Shown here: positions 1 to 11,377 of the stretch, piece by piece
Layout: each line of letters starts with the position of its first letter
How positions within the stretch are numbered: position 1 is the first letter of the stretch
Assembly (NCBI GenBank): GCA_944990035.1
Contig: CALYLX010000098.1
Coordinates: 62,001-126,000, forward strand
Direction of reading: 5' to 3'
Source of the DNA: Clitopilus passeckerianus
Lineage: Eukaryota; Basidiomycota; Agaricomycetes; Agaricales; Entolomataceae
Length of the DNA stretch: 64,000 nt
The notes under the pieces: model-generated
Told to the model about the DNA's origin: nothing
The model's database searches: none
Seen by the model: the letters and a program-made list of their open reading frames with translations, nothing else
Translations under genes and position numbers: made by a program

Positions 1-459
1 TCTCGATGTTCGGGTCCACTCCCCTGGCGCGCCAACGTGTAACTGGCGCGTTATGTCTTCATGACAGAGTCGCGTAACTATATTCTCGAGTACCCTGGAA
101 GTGTTTAAACCCTGAAAGACGGTCATTTGTGACGAAAGACAAATGAGAAGGGCAGGCATGGAGCTCTGATTGAATTGAAACCCAAAATATTCAGCCAGAA
201 CATATTCAATGTTTTCCAGGTTCTATTCATAGCTTCGACACCCTAATTTCCTGTACTCTTCCAGCCAGAATGTTGCCAAAGATAGATGCTGAGGAGCGTC
301 CCAACGCAATCAGGATGTCACCGTGATGGGTGTAGGGAATCGGAATCGGGTCAATCAACGGACGGGCGCCAATCGGAAGGCTGCTTACGTCCGACCGACA
401 CAAGGCTTGCCGTTCCCCGCAATCTTCCCCATTGGCCTTAGTCCCTCTCGTGTTCTTTA
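1..459. other. no gene seen
   Basis: No convincing coding exon. An antisense reading frame across 227-730 is a shadow of the plus-strand gene that follows. Confidence 0.4.
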
Positions 460-1581
460 TTGGCAGGCCTTGTCTTGAATGTTTACAGCCTCGTGCGCTC
501 GGCCATGAACGCGCACGTTTTGACGAATCTGTCTCTGAATAAGCCTCAAAATCCAAAGAGTAGCAAGGAAACAACTGGTTACGCGTCTGCCTCGGATTCT
601 GTGATGCTTCGACCGCGCATAAAGACTGTAAACACCATATATCCCAGCGCTGGGCATCCCGGGCGTACAAATCGCAACGGGACGGGAACGAAAGCTTCAT
701 CTCAGGGTCTTCTAACGGCATTGCACCCAATACACATTAACGAACTCTTGGCAATCTGGAATGAAGACCAACGCACCCCATCTGTCGAATCACGTCGAGC
801 ATGGGCGCTGGCTAGGAATATTAAACCTGATGTCCTTCATCGTTGGTGGCACAAGCGAAAAGCTCTGGCAGCGAAAGCGCAAATAGAGTTGCCCCAAGGC
901 ACTTACGACCTTGACGTCGGGGCCCCACCCTTGATTGATCCCCTCGTAAAGACGGAGGAATATGAGGACGATCCGATCCCTCTGCAGCTGCCATGCCACC
1001 GCTCAGTTACCTCTGAACCCTGTCTGGACTCCGATGAAATGACTGCAGTGGCGAGCTCAGACTATGATATTGCCGTTGAACAATCTCATGCATCGGAGAA
1101 GCAAAAATACGCCAGGGAACGCGCATATAGTCCCCTTCTATCCGGCTCACCATTGCCAGCCTCGTCACCTTTGTGTCTCAGCACAAAGCCTAGGTATCCG
1201 GAGCCCAATCATATCAGTCGAACTCGATCGTCTGGTGAAGCTTCTTGGTGTGAGCAGGGTCCTGATGGATACAAATGCATGTTATGCTCTACAACCCCTT
1301 CTATGTCGACCCCGGTCCCATTCATCGATGTTTATGGGAATCACTGCTACTCACTGTCGTTGGCCACGCAGCGAGATCTTGACTCACAACTGGACCTACT
1401 GAATGGACCTCCCTTATGCGAACCGCTGGAACGTGCAGGACTCATCCACGATTTCCCCTCAACGTGCTCGGCTTTTGTGTGCATTGGACCGAGGAGTTAC
1501 TCATACGACGGATCATACGTAGGCTTCTGCTCTGTTGACAAATCAAAGACGGTCGAAATGGCGGGAAATACTGATCAGTAG
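460..1581 (+). CDS. divergent homeodomain-like protein
   Basis: A 373-residue open frame. Residues about 92-138 look like a compact homeodomain: an ELLAIW helix, TPSVESRRAWALAR as helix 2, and a recognition helix IKPDVLHRWWHKRKA in place of the usual V..WFxNRR. Known of the family: homeodomains bind DNA in the nucleus. Inferred: this is a transcription regulator. The rest is low-complexity and acidic or Ser/Pro-rich, with several Cys near residues 275-280. The start is uncertain, because the bases before the ATG resemble a splice acceptor (ttggcag) and an upstream exon is possible. The WW in the recognition helix is unusual; a helix-turn-helix of another family is the main alternative. Confidence 0.5.
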   Translation: MAGLVLNVYSLVRSAMNAHVLTNLSLNKPQNPKSSKETTGYASASDSVMLRPRIKTVNTIYPSAGHPGRTNRNGTGTKASSQGLLTALHPIHINELLAIWNEDQRTPSVESRRAWALARNIKPDVLHRWWHKRKALAAKAQIELPQGTYDLDVGAPPLIDPLVKTEEYEDDPIPLQLPCHRSVTSEPCLDSDEMTAVASSDYDIAVEQSHASEKQKYARERAYSPLLSGSPLPASSPLCLSTKPRYPEPNHISRTRSSGEASWCEQGPDGYKCMLCSTTPSMSTPVPFIDVYGNHCYSLSLATQRDLDSQLDLLNGPPLCEPLERAGLIHDFPSTCSAFVCIGPRSYSYDGSYVGFCSVDKSKTVEMAGNTDQ

Positions 1582-2225
1582 ACGACCACCCCTAACCTTT
1601 AACTTATTCTTTACTTAGACACAGACGCTGTAGAAAGAAACATGGACTTGTTGCATTCTGCATTCTCATATCATGCAATATTAGAACCTGGTCTCCCGGC
1701 TTGCAGATGAACGCACGTTCCACAACCTATCCATACGAATTAGCTTCCCCGGGTGCAATGGAAAGACTAGCGCCTACCCATGAGGTTTTCATCTCCTTCA
1801 ATGCGTCTCATTCACATCACAGTGGCGTAGAGATCATGGATCTGTACAGAACTAGCCGGACATAAGACGCTCCTCGTGCGTTGGAGTATCTATCACATAG
1901 GATCTTCATGAGGTCACGATGAAATTGAAAATCAGAAGCTAGGTTCAAAAATCGATATTAGCGTTCTCTCAGGCCACGCAAGCCACATGAGCTGACTTTT
2001 GTCTGACAGAGGCAATGATCGTACAAGAATAACTGTGTTTATTAGGTTGAAGGCAAATCGACGGTCATGATGTACCGGAAAGAATCGAGAGAAGCGCAAA
2101 TACCCTAGAAGTGTATACGTATTAAAATGGCCGGTTGGGCGATGCACAGAATCGAACAATACCAGAACTGAGAAATTGAGGAATGATAACACCCCACTAC
2201 CCCTAACAAAACTCGGACATCAAGT
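1582..2225. other. intergenic, nothing recognised
   Basis: Lies between the homeodomain-like gene and the 3' end of the HMG-box gene. Only short, unsupported reading frames are present. Confidence 0.4.
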
Positions 2226-4946
2226 TTAACCGGACGTTACACGAACTGTTTCCTCCGAACCATCATTGAGAGCCTTGATAACTGAACGCTTGATTGGGAC
2301 ACTAAACTGGATATCATTGTTCGACCAGTCTTTGACCTCCGCCTTTTCACTGGAAAGTGGAGGGTGATGGCCATCCTGGGGCTTCCGTGCGCCTTCAACG
2401 GTATCCCCAACCGCGTCCGAGTTATCACCGTATGATTTCTCAGCTGTGATCTTGCTGAGATCCAGCTCGAAGGAAAGTTCATGCCAGAAGTTGGCGAACA
2501 GAAACGGCCGAGCCTGGTTCTTGTCCCGGAGAGGGAGCATCCCACGAAATCTGTCCCAGGACGACGAGCTCCCGTTCGAGCCAGTTGAGGAGTTGATAGA
2601 AGACCAGAAGGCCTTGACTTCGATGCGCAAGGTTCGACCATCTTCAGACTTGGAGGAGAAGATAGAATGTGGGCCAGGTTGGAAGGTCTCACACTCAATG
2701 GTTTCCACGGTATTGTGGGAGTATGCATGCGAGTACTTTGAGCTGACCACGACTGCGTTACGCTCTTTCATCTTCTCCACATGCGACGTAATGGACCATC
2801 GCCGTTCCGTGGATTCATGACCAGCAACCTTCAGAGACGACTTCCCCAAGGTTATCCCGACTCCTTTCTGACCAGCAGAAAGACCGAATTTCCACCCGGA
2901 CTGCTTTTCCAACTTGTGTCTCGACTCGTCGCCTCCTGCGTGCTGAATTACTGGTAGCCCACGCGGGAAGGTCTGGATGGGAGTCATTTCTGCGGACACG
3001 TGAAGGCGTTTGACGGAGTATATCTTTTGAGATCTGCTTGACATGAAGATAGAGGCGAAGTTGAGGAAACACCAAGGGTTGCGTATGTTTAGGTCTCCGG
3101 GGCTGTCCTTTCCATCCGCATTGCTGCTCAGCTATAGAATGAATGATTCGTAAGCGAGATAACGAAAAAGGGGAGCACAAGAACCTCACCTCCACCTCAA
3201 TGGACGTTTGAAGGAGAAAGGAATAATTGACAGATGGTGGCTCTCTTGGGCCAGCTGGCTCAATAGTGAGAGGCGACAGCAGTTCGAGATGTAGAATACG
3301 TCGCTTAGGCCGTTGGAGGTCCCCATTCAATGTTTGTAAGTCCTCGGCCCCAACTTGCGGCTTTTGTTCTTCATTACTTCCGGCAGCGTGTTGCGGCTTG
3401 TCCGTAGCACCATCACTTTGGAGGCCAGTCTGACTAGCCCAGAGCGTCTGACTTGAATGCACTGAACTCGGGAGTTCACCAGACAGGGAATTTGCATTTC
3501 CGTCCGGATGCAAGGTTGATATAAGGGGAGGTTGAACACTGTCGTGGCAGTTATCGCAGGTGTCAGGGGGCGGAGGGAGGAGGTACACGCCTGAGGGAGC
3601 GTATATAATACCAGAAAATGGAGCAATGTGCGGGAGCAGGACTCTGGACACGTGCCAGGCGGGATGTGGAGCAAGGTCGTTATCCAGGATGATGAATATC
3701 TCCGCAAGTTCTACGTCTCGCTCCATGAGTTCCTCGTTGAATCCTGCCTGTACAACAAACTCGCCATCATATTTGAGGCTATGGAGGGCTTTGCGTATGT
3801 TGGCGGTGATATTCGCATGTTCTTGCTCTAGGAGTTTGACAGCTGCATCGGCACCTCTCATGCATGTCCGTAGAGCGCTAACTGCGCCGTATCCAATTCC
3901 TAATCCATTTGGTTCGACAAGCTGTCTGGGCGGGGAATCCACGATTTCGAAGGTTTGAAGGAGAGTGTCTGTCGGCGACTCTGGTTCCTTCGCACTGTCA
4001 ATACTATCTGCGTTATTTACCACGGAGCCGTCCGAAGGATTCAACGATTGAGGAGTTTCCAGTGTGGTTTGCTGGGCGGTCACCCCAGGCCAGATATCCA
4101 AGGCGTTTGTTTCAGACTTCCTCGGGGGACGTCCGGCTGCGAATTCTTGTGCTTGATTCTTATACATCTGTTTCTCAATCTACCGGGTGTAACATGAGTA
4201 CTGGGTTGTGTGCGATTGGAAGCCTATAAGGTACTCACTCCTGGTAAACTATTCCATACTTTATTCAAAATGTCGGCAAATATTGTTCCATGAAGACGTT
4301 GTGGAATCTGATAAGAGTCTGATTTCTCAGAAATAATATTCTCAGTTGCTGGTGAAGGGGTTCTGCGCGCTAAAACAAAACCGTTCGGCAAAACACCTAA
4401 TTTGATAGTTAACAGTACTTACAAGAATGAGCCCATGGGGAGACCTGGGCCTGACGAAGTAGGCCTGCGGGTTCACGCCGTTCGTAAGTGGCAACTGTGC
4501 TGCGAACTCGCCCAGCGACGAAAAAGGGCTGCTCGAGGAGTGGTGATGAATAGGCCTCAGAGGAGCTGGTCGCTCGCTTCAACGCCTTAAAAAACGAATA
4601 TTAGTGTTACACACGGAGGTCCGTTGACTATTGGACTTACTGGAGACATAGTGTTCCATTCCCTGCTGATGATCTGGCTTATCTCTATAGCCAGGAGGTT
4701 TGGCTTCTCCTTCAACACCTCGGAAGCTCGCCTATAGACAAATAACGTGAATGGATTGGCGCGGCGTTGTAATTCGCTGCTATCTGGTCGCGTATCTATT
4801 TTGGTAAATTGGATAAAGTGCGATAATGGAGCCAACGCACCTTCTGATTCAATAGGTATGTCGAGAACTACATGGTCTCCATGGATTTCATTGAAGGAAG
4901 CCCCATGAATTTGAACGCCCTGTTCATTACCAGCGAAGAATGACAT
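2226..4946 (-). CDS. HMG-box protein with conserved C-terminal domain
   Basis: Five exons join in frame: 4946-4641, 4585-4423, 4369-4239, 4167-3190 and 3131-2226, giving 827 residues. Residues about 61-102 match helices 1-2 of an HMG box (RRANPFTLFVYRRA then EISQIISREWNTMSP). A second HMG-like helix 2/3 signature (IFADILNKVWNSLPG, MYKNQAQEFAAGRPPRK) straddles the exon 3/4 junction. The acidic, Pro/Ser-rich middle holds a conserved block (GADAAVKLLEQEH, EIFIILDNDLAPHP). The C-terminal exon is a globular domain of unknown function (SGWKFGLSAGQKGVG, FANFWHELSFELDLSKIT). Known: HMG boxes bend DNA. Inferred: nuclear regulator. A mutated inverted paralogue lies at 60.5-63.1 kb and supports the exon 3 to 5 boundaries. 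The first intron uses an AAG acceptor, the weakest junction. Confidence 0.7.
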
Positions 4947-5275
4947 GGCGTACGCCGCAGACGGTATTGGTCAAGATGAAGATGCGAACAAGCATTTGCG
5001 ATAGAAGTCTATATGACTAGACAAGGAATGGACACAGCCCTCGTTGCATAGCCTGTCAAGTAAAGGTCGTCTTGTTTGCCTTCTCAGAGACTCATGCCAG
5101 GTCAGGTGTATTCGTAGCTGTGGAGTCTTGACAGTGGCGTTATGTTGGCATCTCTACGTGCTGTGTTGTATTCCAGATATATGTCTTCCAAGAAGTACCC
5201 AGATCCACCAAGGTAGGAATCTTTCCTTCTGGCACCTGACAATCTCGGAGATGAACAAGGTTCCGCTCATGTCAA
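4947..5275. other. intergenic, upstream of HMG-box gene
   Basis: Presumed promoter of the minus-strand HMG-box gene. No clear TATA box or repeat was seen. Confidence 0.3.
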
Positions 5276-5458
5276 TAGGGTCTTTCAAAGTTGAAAAGTT
5301 TCGTCTCATTAATGGGTATTCCGCTACCTCCCTTATTCGTCCCTTGCTTTAATCAGAGAGTTTGGCATGTATACTTTTCACCATTCTCAGTTTCAGACCG
5401 AAAAAGGGTCGGGAATGGTGAATAATGGAACCAAACTTTTCAACTTTTTAACCCCCTA
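5276..5458. mobile_element. MITE copy 1 (Tc1/mariner type)
   Basis: A 183-bp element that includes a TA at each edge. Its ends are inverted repeats: GGGTCTTTCAAAGTTGAAAA at the left pairs with TTTTCAACTTTTTAACCCCC at the right. A nearly identical copy lies in the same orientation at 21422-21604. TA flanks and about 24-bp terminal repeats fit a non-autonomous Tc1/mariner (Stowaway-like) element. No coding capacity. Confidence 0.85.
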
Positions 5459-5796
5459 ATGCAGACGCAGAGAGACTGCCCAAACCGAAACGACGACCAG
5501 CGTCTGGAACAGGATTGAAAATGTTCCCACAGTGGATAGATAAATATTACTTCTTTGCATAGTACTATATAAACCAAGTCTGACTCCTAGAAAGAGTAAT
5601 TTCACCTTATACGTTTGTTTTAGTGACGGTTCATGATTTTCGGTTATAGCCCAGTTGAAAATAGAATGAATATCCACAGGGTTCCATTAGGCAAGCAACT
5701 ACGAGGAAAATACCAGCCAAAGAATATACGTAACTACATAATTATAGGATGTAGAAATTGAGGAGACGTAGATTCGTAACGAAACCATAACCATTA
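5459..5796. other. intergenic, nothing recognised
   Basis: A short AT-rich stretch between the MITE and the 3' end of the following gene remnant. Confidence 0.3.
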
Positions 5797-8760
5797 CTAG
5801 ATAAAGTCGGGATGTGCGTCAAAATAGTCCAATCAGTCGGGATGCTTCTCCACAAATCGGTCGTACAGCGGCACAATTCGACCATTCTTCAATCTCTTGT
5901 TCTCTTCCCTGTCCTGCTCGGCCTGGTAGTCAATGAACGCCACATATTCGTCGGTAGTAGAATGCGGATGAGGCTCCAAGAACGGGTTCACCATCTCGAC
6001 GAACGCTGCCTTCTTCATCGCCGCAACATATCCCCGAAGGAGGGCTATGAACTTCGCTTCGCCACCATCCAGTTGCTCAACAATGAACTGGCGGATGAGC
6101 TCGCCCTTCTAAGTCTCCACAATGCGCTGGTCGTCCTCCTATTTATTCTTCTTCAGCCCAGATACAGTAGATCGAAGATAGTTGAAATCGACGTGAGAGG
6201 TATTGGGATGCTCGTAGCGAGGATGACAGTAAAGGCACCTGCGTTTCTCATCGGTGAGAATAGGGGTATCAGTTGCCACCTTGATTGCAGTGATTGTCTG
6301 ACCAGTATCTTGCATGACCTCGGCGCTAATCAAGGATGATGCATCATGGTTGACGGTGATGAGGGTGCATGATCCCATAACAACCCCTGTACGTTTCTCG
6401 CGTCGCCCGATATGCTTGACCTTGGGAGGATGGAGAAGAGTGTAAGTGGGGTGAGAGTTGGGAACATCCATAGGCACGTTGGAGGTAGCCGAGAAAGGAC
6501 CGAAGGCTGCAGTCAAAATATGACATCCTCCGTCGCCTCAATGGTCGGTACCAATGTTTGGTAGGATCGAGTTTGAGGGATATCTTCGTGCCCTGTAGTG
6601 TCCTGAATGTCCTGGGTTCCATCGGCTCTGGAGCCGTCCTCGACCCTATTGTACTCCTCCAGCTACTTCTTCACCGATTCTGAGATATACGCCTGGACAT
6701 CGTCAACCATCGCATCCTCAATTGCCTCCAAATACGGCTCTACCAGCTTCGCGAAAACATATCCCCCTGTCATCATCACCTCCTCCCTCAGATACATCCT
6801 GAGGTCCTCCAGGTCTCCCAGATATTCCAGGCCAAACTCCGCCACAACCTCGTACATCCAAGGCAAGAACATCTCGAAGATCTCCACATCACCACCCTTC
6901 CATTTCTTCCTCGTCCTCATAGCCTTTGCTCGCAAAAACATCATGAACTCCTACATCGTGCTATCCGGGTGCCGTGTGTTGGATCCAGCAAGAAGCCTAT
7001 CTTTCCAAGGAGCGAGAGTAAAGAATTTTCCTCTCCTGCTCGTTAGGCTGCCATTCGTGCTCCTCCAACACTTCGTCCATAGGAGGAGCATAGTTGTCCA
7101 TCTCGTCACAAGGTAGCTCAAAGCTATCGCCGTCCCCTCCAGGCATCTGCTAAGCAGGCTCTAGAGTAAACGTGGTGGAATACTTGGCCACAGACGACGG
7201 GGGTGACGAGATGAAGGTTGAATTCGCCTTGGAGAGGGGAGGGGGTTGCTGGTGGTGCTGATGAAGGGGAAGGGGTGGGAGGTAGAACGGTATTTGTCGA
7301 AATTTGACTAGGATCGAGGGTTGAAGGGGTGGCGTCCGCGTCTTGCTGATCTTCTTCAACAACGGGATGCTTCTCAATGACAACTTCCTCCTCCTCAATG
7401 TCGACCCTTTCCTCCACAACAAGATCTTTCCTGACAATAACTTGCTCAAGCTCATCCACAACCTTCTTCAATTGAATCATTGGCGGCTCGGTAAATCGGG
7501 GCGTGATGGGATGATGAGATGACAGTGGGGACGATTTCGGCTTCATCGTCTTCCCAATCTTCTTCTTCCACAGTAGCGATGTCTAGAAAATCCTCCACCA
7601 CGTGCTGCGCTGCAAGAGCCTCGAAGCCAGGCGCCACTGCATCAGCATTGAGGGAGTCATGGTCGCTGTTGGCAGGCTTCGGTACACCATCTGCACAAGA
7701 CCATGGACAGCAACAGGTGGGCCAGGGAATTCCGCCAGTGGACTTTCCCCTGGCGACCAGCAAATGAACCTAGACAAAGGCGTCAGCATCGAGATTAACC
7801 GAATGCGAGCAAACGAAAATACGAACCTCAGGATCAGGACACACCATCGCCATCTTCACATTTCCTCGTCCGACCCCTGCAGCTTCTCTCCTACATCTTC
7901 ACGATCCTCGACGACAACCTCTTCATCCTTTCCACCTTCTTCCTCTTCTACAACCTGAACGTCTTCCAAAATTACATCCTCCACCCTCGCATCATGTTCC
8001 TCATCTGACAAACGGATCTTCATCAGAATCTCCAATCCTAACCTGGTTCACAATGATAGGCGTACGGTTCCCGACTCCAGGTGGAGGGAGTAGACAAAAC
8101 GACGAAATGCTAAGCGCGAAGTCTAGAGGATGTTCGCCGTATACCGTGGGGTCTCCTCCATATCTATATAGGAGCGCGTTTGCAGAAAGCCCGGGGACTG
8201 ACGACCCTGAATGGAGAGGGTTACGCCTGCGTCAAAAGAGTGGGAGAAACTCCCGCTGCCGCTGCTGCCGTCGTCGTTGACCTTCTTGTAGATATTGGGC
8301 ATCTCGGGCGTCTCCAAGCAGGTAACCTCTGTATCTTGCACACCGGCGGAGGCTTGGTGAGATCGACGACGTTCAATGGTGGTTGCAACGAGTGTGAGGG
8401 AGAGAACAGTAGCAGCGCAGAAGAGAACACTGGCGTTAAATAGAAGGGAATGGTACCTGTTCATGACGATTTGGAACCATGTGAGGACCGGTGGCAAACG
8501 GTGGGGGAAGGCCTAACGAGGAGGCTGTCGAGCTCGAATATCTTGAAGGCATCTTTATAAACGACGAAGGGGTGCTCGAGTACGGCCAACGGGGGAGGGA
8601 GGGTAAGGCCTCCTTCATAACCTTAACATGTAGCAGCGATGGCCAATGCATATTGGGTGGAGTACAGGAAACCGGCGACCCAAACCAGGACCCTGTCAGT
8701 TGCTTGACGAAGGCTGAACCTGGCAGCAGCCTTGAGGTCAACGTTGAACTTCATACCGGA
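5797..8760 (-). pseudogene. unknown gene family, copy A (likely decayed)
   Basis: No family recognised. Coding-like blocks in different frames align with copy B (13392-15310) and fragment C (63560-63760). Shared blocks are HPPKVKH..R..K....MGSCT (near 6.4 kb), PGGDGDSFELP..EMDNYAP (7.1 kb), an acidic VDIEEEEVVIEKHPVVEED stretch (7.4 kb) and a C-terminus FIDYQAEQDREENKRL ending DAHPDFI. An in-frame TGA precedes that last motif. Hydrophobic segments near 8.4 and 8.7 kb suggest membrane helices at the N-terminal side. Frames change too often to build one protein, so I read it as a multi-exon gene that is decaying or poorly resolved. It lies on the same strand as the HMG-box gene, and fragment C is likewise next to the HMG-box paralogue. 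Confidence 0.4.
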
Positions 8761-10327
8761 GACCATTTGGGTTATCTTGAGGATCTTTCTACTTCGAGGT
8801 AGGCCTGGTGGTCGACTTCTCCAAAGAGAAGAGGGTTGAGAAAGACGATTTTATAGGCATGCTGGGGATATTTCGAGATGGCCTGATGAAGGGGTATATG
8901 AGCCTGGATCATGCTGTTTCCGGGCATTCAAAGTCGGGGTTGAGACAGCGTACTGGACGTTGAGCATACGCCGTCGAAAGGAGGGTTTAGGCAAGTTGGG
9001 CACGTCTTCGTGCAAGAGACGAATGCTCTGGACATCCATGGGATATGGCTACTGATTATGATCCGACTGGCCATCGCCTACGAGGCGGAATATTTGGCGA
9101 GGGCGAGAGGAGACGTAACATATTCGCGTGCATTTGCAAAATTGTAACCGTCCTTGATCGATTCCCTGAAGCCCATATGTGCATTCTGGGCGTGTCGACA
9201 GTGGGAGGCTGAGCGCAATAGTCGTGGATCAGCGTTGCGTAGAACCAGGTTCTACCGATGCTGCTCGTTGTAACTGTACGAGACCTGTAATTTCGAGCAA
9301 AGGTTAGCCCTGCATTAGGGATATTCTTTTCGTTCACTTGCCGGGGTAATTCCTCGTCAATCCAGCCAGCAGAGCGCCATGATCGTCCTAATAGTCTGTC
9401 GTTCGTTGACAAAGGCTCTCGACTCCACGCGCAGGTTTATTCCAGGAAAATTTAGACAGAATTGCTGCCAGTTCGAATCCCCAACTATTTCAAGCTGAAA
9501 GGTTGATTGGTGTTGCCATGCCTGGTCGCCGCTTCAGTTATGCCATATTATGGAGTAGGTGATATAATTTCGGTGTAGAGCTATCATTTGAAGTACGATT
9601 GTTGTCTTGTTGCTATCAAGGCAACAAAACTGGAGGAGTAATAGAGCAGCAAGTTCAAAAGTCCGAGTCACAAGTAGCAGTGACACGCTCACATGATTCG
9701 GAAGTTCGCGTCCCCCCTAACGTTTGAACGCGTGGATGAAATAAATCGGCCTTTTGACTAGTAAAACTGGCTCGGAAAAGAGTCAGAGAACGCATCCTGC
9801 TATCTCGGTCAGACACTCACCCAAATTGTACGGAGTTTGGTTTGCTGAAGACCCAGTGCAGCAATGGTAACCGGTCCGATACTTCCCACGACCAAATAGC
9901 CCGAGACCCGATCCGGCGAAGCGTTTCGTCGCTCCTCCACCCTTTCCTGACCGTTTGTGCTTTAGCTTCTCTAAACCTTGAAATCTTCGATCTATTTCCA
10001 TCCGTGGTCCACACAACATCAACGGCAGCACACCACTCGTCACTTCAAAGCAGAGGATGGTTAGAACTGTACCGCCAATGCGACATGGCAGCATCGCCTT
10101 CTGATGATTGAGCTGCATCATGTGCTTCGATATTCCATGCACACCTATTCTAAAAGGCCGACCACTCTCAGTCGCCATCGCAGTGGCGCCTCAGAACGCT
10201 TTCTTGAGACTCCTATGGAGAATCAGGACGTTCGTTCGGAATGGGTACGTGCAATATTACATGTCCATCTAGGAGTACCCATCCCAACCGCCGATATTCA
10301 GCCCAGCAGATCCTTTTTCTAATTCAG
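8761..10327. other. unresolved region between gene remnant A and membrane gene
   Basis: Contains weak minus-strand frames (8851-9039, 9056-9412) that may be 5' exons of copy A, and probably the missing 5' exon of the membrane protein gene. The stretch near 9650-9710 (tccgagtcac..tgacacg.tcacatg) resembles one at 15825-15875 upstream of copy B, suggesting the duplicated unit includes its upstream region. Confidence 0.3.
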
Positions 10328-11344
10328 CTCTTCAGTATACAGATATTGAGGCTCATCCAGGACTAGGAGCAACTACGTCCGAACGGCTCCTCTCACAGCC
10401 TGAAAGGCCTCAGAAGCCAAGCCTTGTTAAGCTCACGCTGTATCGACTAACAAACATAACAATCATCCTCACATTCGGGACTGTTAAGGCTCGGGAATCG
10501 CTAGCTGGGCACTCCGTTTCAGCAGCGTGGACGGAGTGGGTGGGAGGTGCGTTGCTCGCGGTAATGTAAAGTCATAGCTCACTTCTTTCATCTTCCGGAA
10601 ATCTGACTACTGTTCCCCAATGTGTAGATGGTACTACCTAAGCCTTTACGAGTCCGTACACCCTCCAGTCGCTCATTGGTTGTTCCATAAAGACTATTCG
10701 CCCGACCTCTTCTATTTCTTTCTGGGAGCGATCGTCTTCTGTGCGTATTCGAGTCGCTCCTGGTCATGACCTTAACCATGCCTGATTCCTCGATTCACCG
10801 CAGCGCTGTGTCATATCTGCTTCTTAGCTCTGTTTCTGTTGTATTGTTCTCCCATGATGTATCTCATGTACTTGGCTATTTACAAACCCGGCCCGGGATT
10901 CTGGCCTTCCCTGATTTATCCCTTTTGGATAGCCTTCGTTTTCCTTTGCACAATGATCGGCTTCTCGGTTGCATGGCTAGGACTGATTCTGGCTCTTAAC
11001 CATCTTGTAAGCCGACCTCATTGTGTCTTAGTTTCTATACTCACTCGTCGTACATTATAGTGGAAGCGGTCCGTCGCCCAGATCCCTAGGAGAAAGCGAA
11101 TGGTCATAGCTGCTTTCGTAGCGAGAATTTTCGACTATCCATACAAGCGTTTGTCTGATGGCTGGAACTCTCACGGTGAGCGCTATCTCGCCATAAATGA
11201 CACGATTGAGACTGATCGGGGCTCTCAGGTTGGCTATTTAACTCTGCCATGATCATCGTTGGGTGGATGAACAGTTGCTTAACGCTTATCCTGGTGGGTA
11301 AATTGTATCATACTGTAGGCCGTGATACCATCCTTCGTGAATAA
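10328..11344 (+). CDS. multi-pass membrane protein, family unknown (5' end unresolved)
   Basis: Five exons join in frame: 10328-10565, 10628-10740, 10804-11006, 11061-11175 and 11229-11344 (TAA). An upstream exon is missing from the model; a candidate ATG is at 10215 but its phase does not fit. The product has at least five hydrophobic segments and the motif WYYLSLYESVHPPVAHWLFH across the exon 1/2 junction. A diverged paralogue at 47482-48533 carries FYWLGLYESLEPPVLTWLFH at the same junction, which supports the splicing. No known transporter or receptor signature was recognised. Ends 33 bp before the convergent F-box gene. Confidence 0.6.
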
Positions 11345-11377
11345 ATGTAATTCGTCACGTCCAATCTGACAAACGTA

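Noticed and set aside
7124..7546. Acidic 140-codon frame as a stand-alone gene
   Set aside because: It is one block of the larger decayed family, with a counterpart in copy B.
9440..9490. tRNA-like B box (GTTCGAATCC)
   Set aside because: No A box, anticodon arm or pairing acceptor stem at the right distances.
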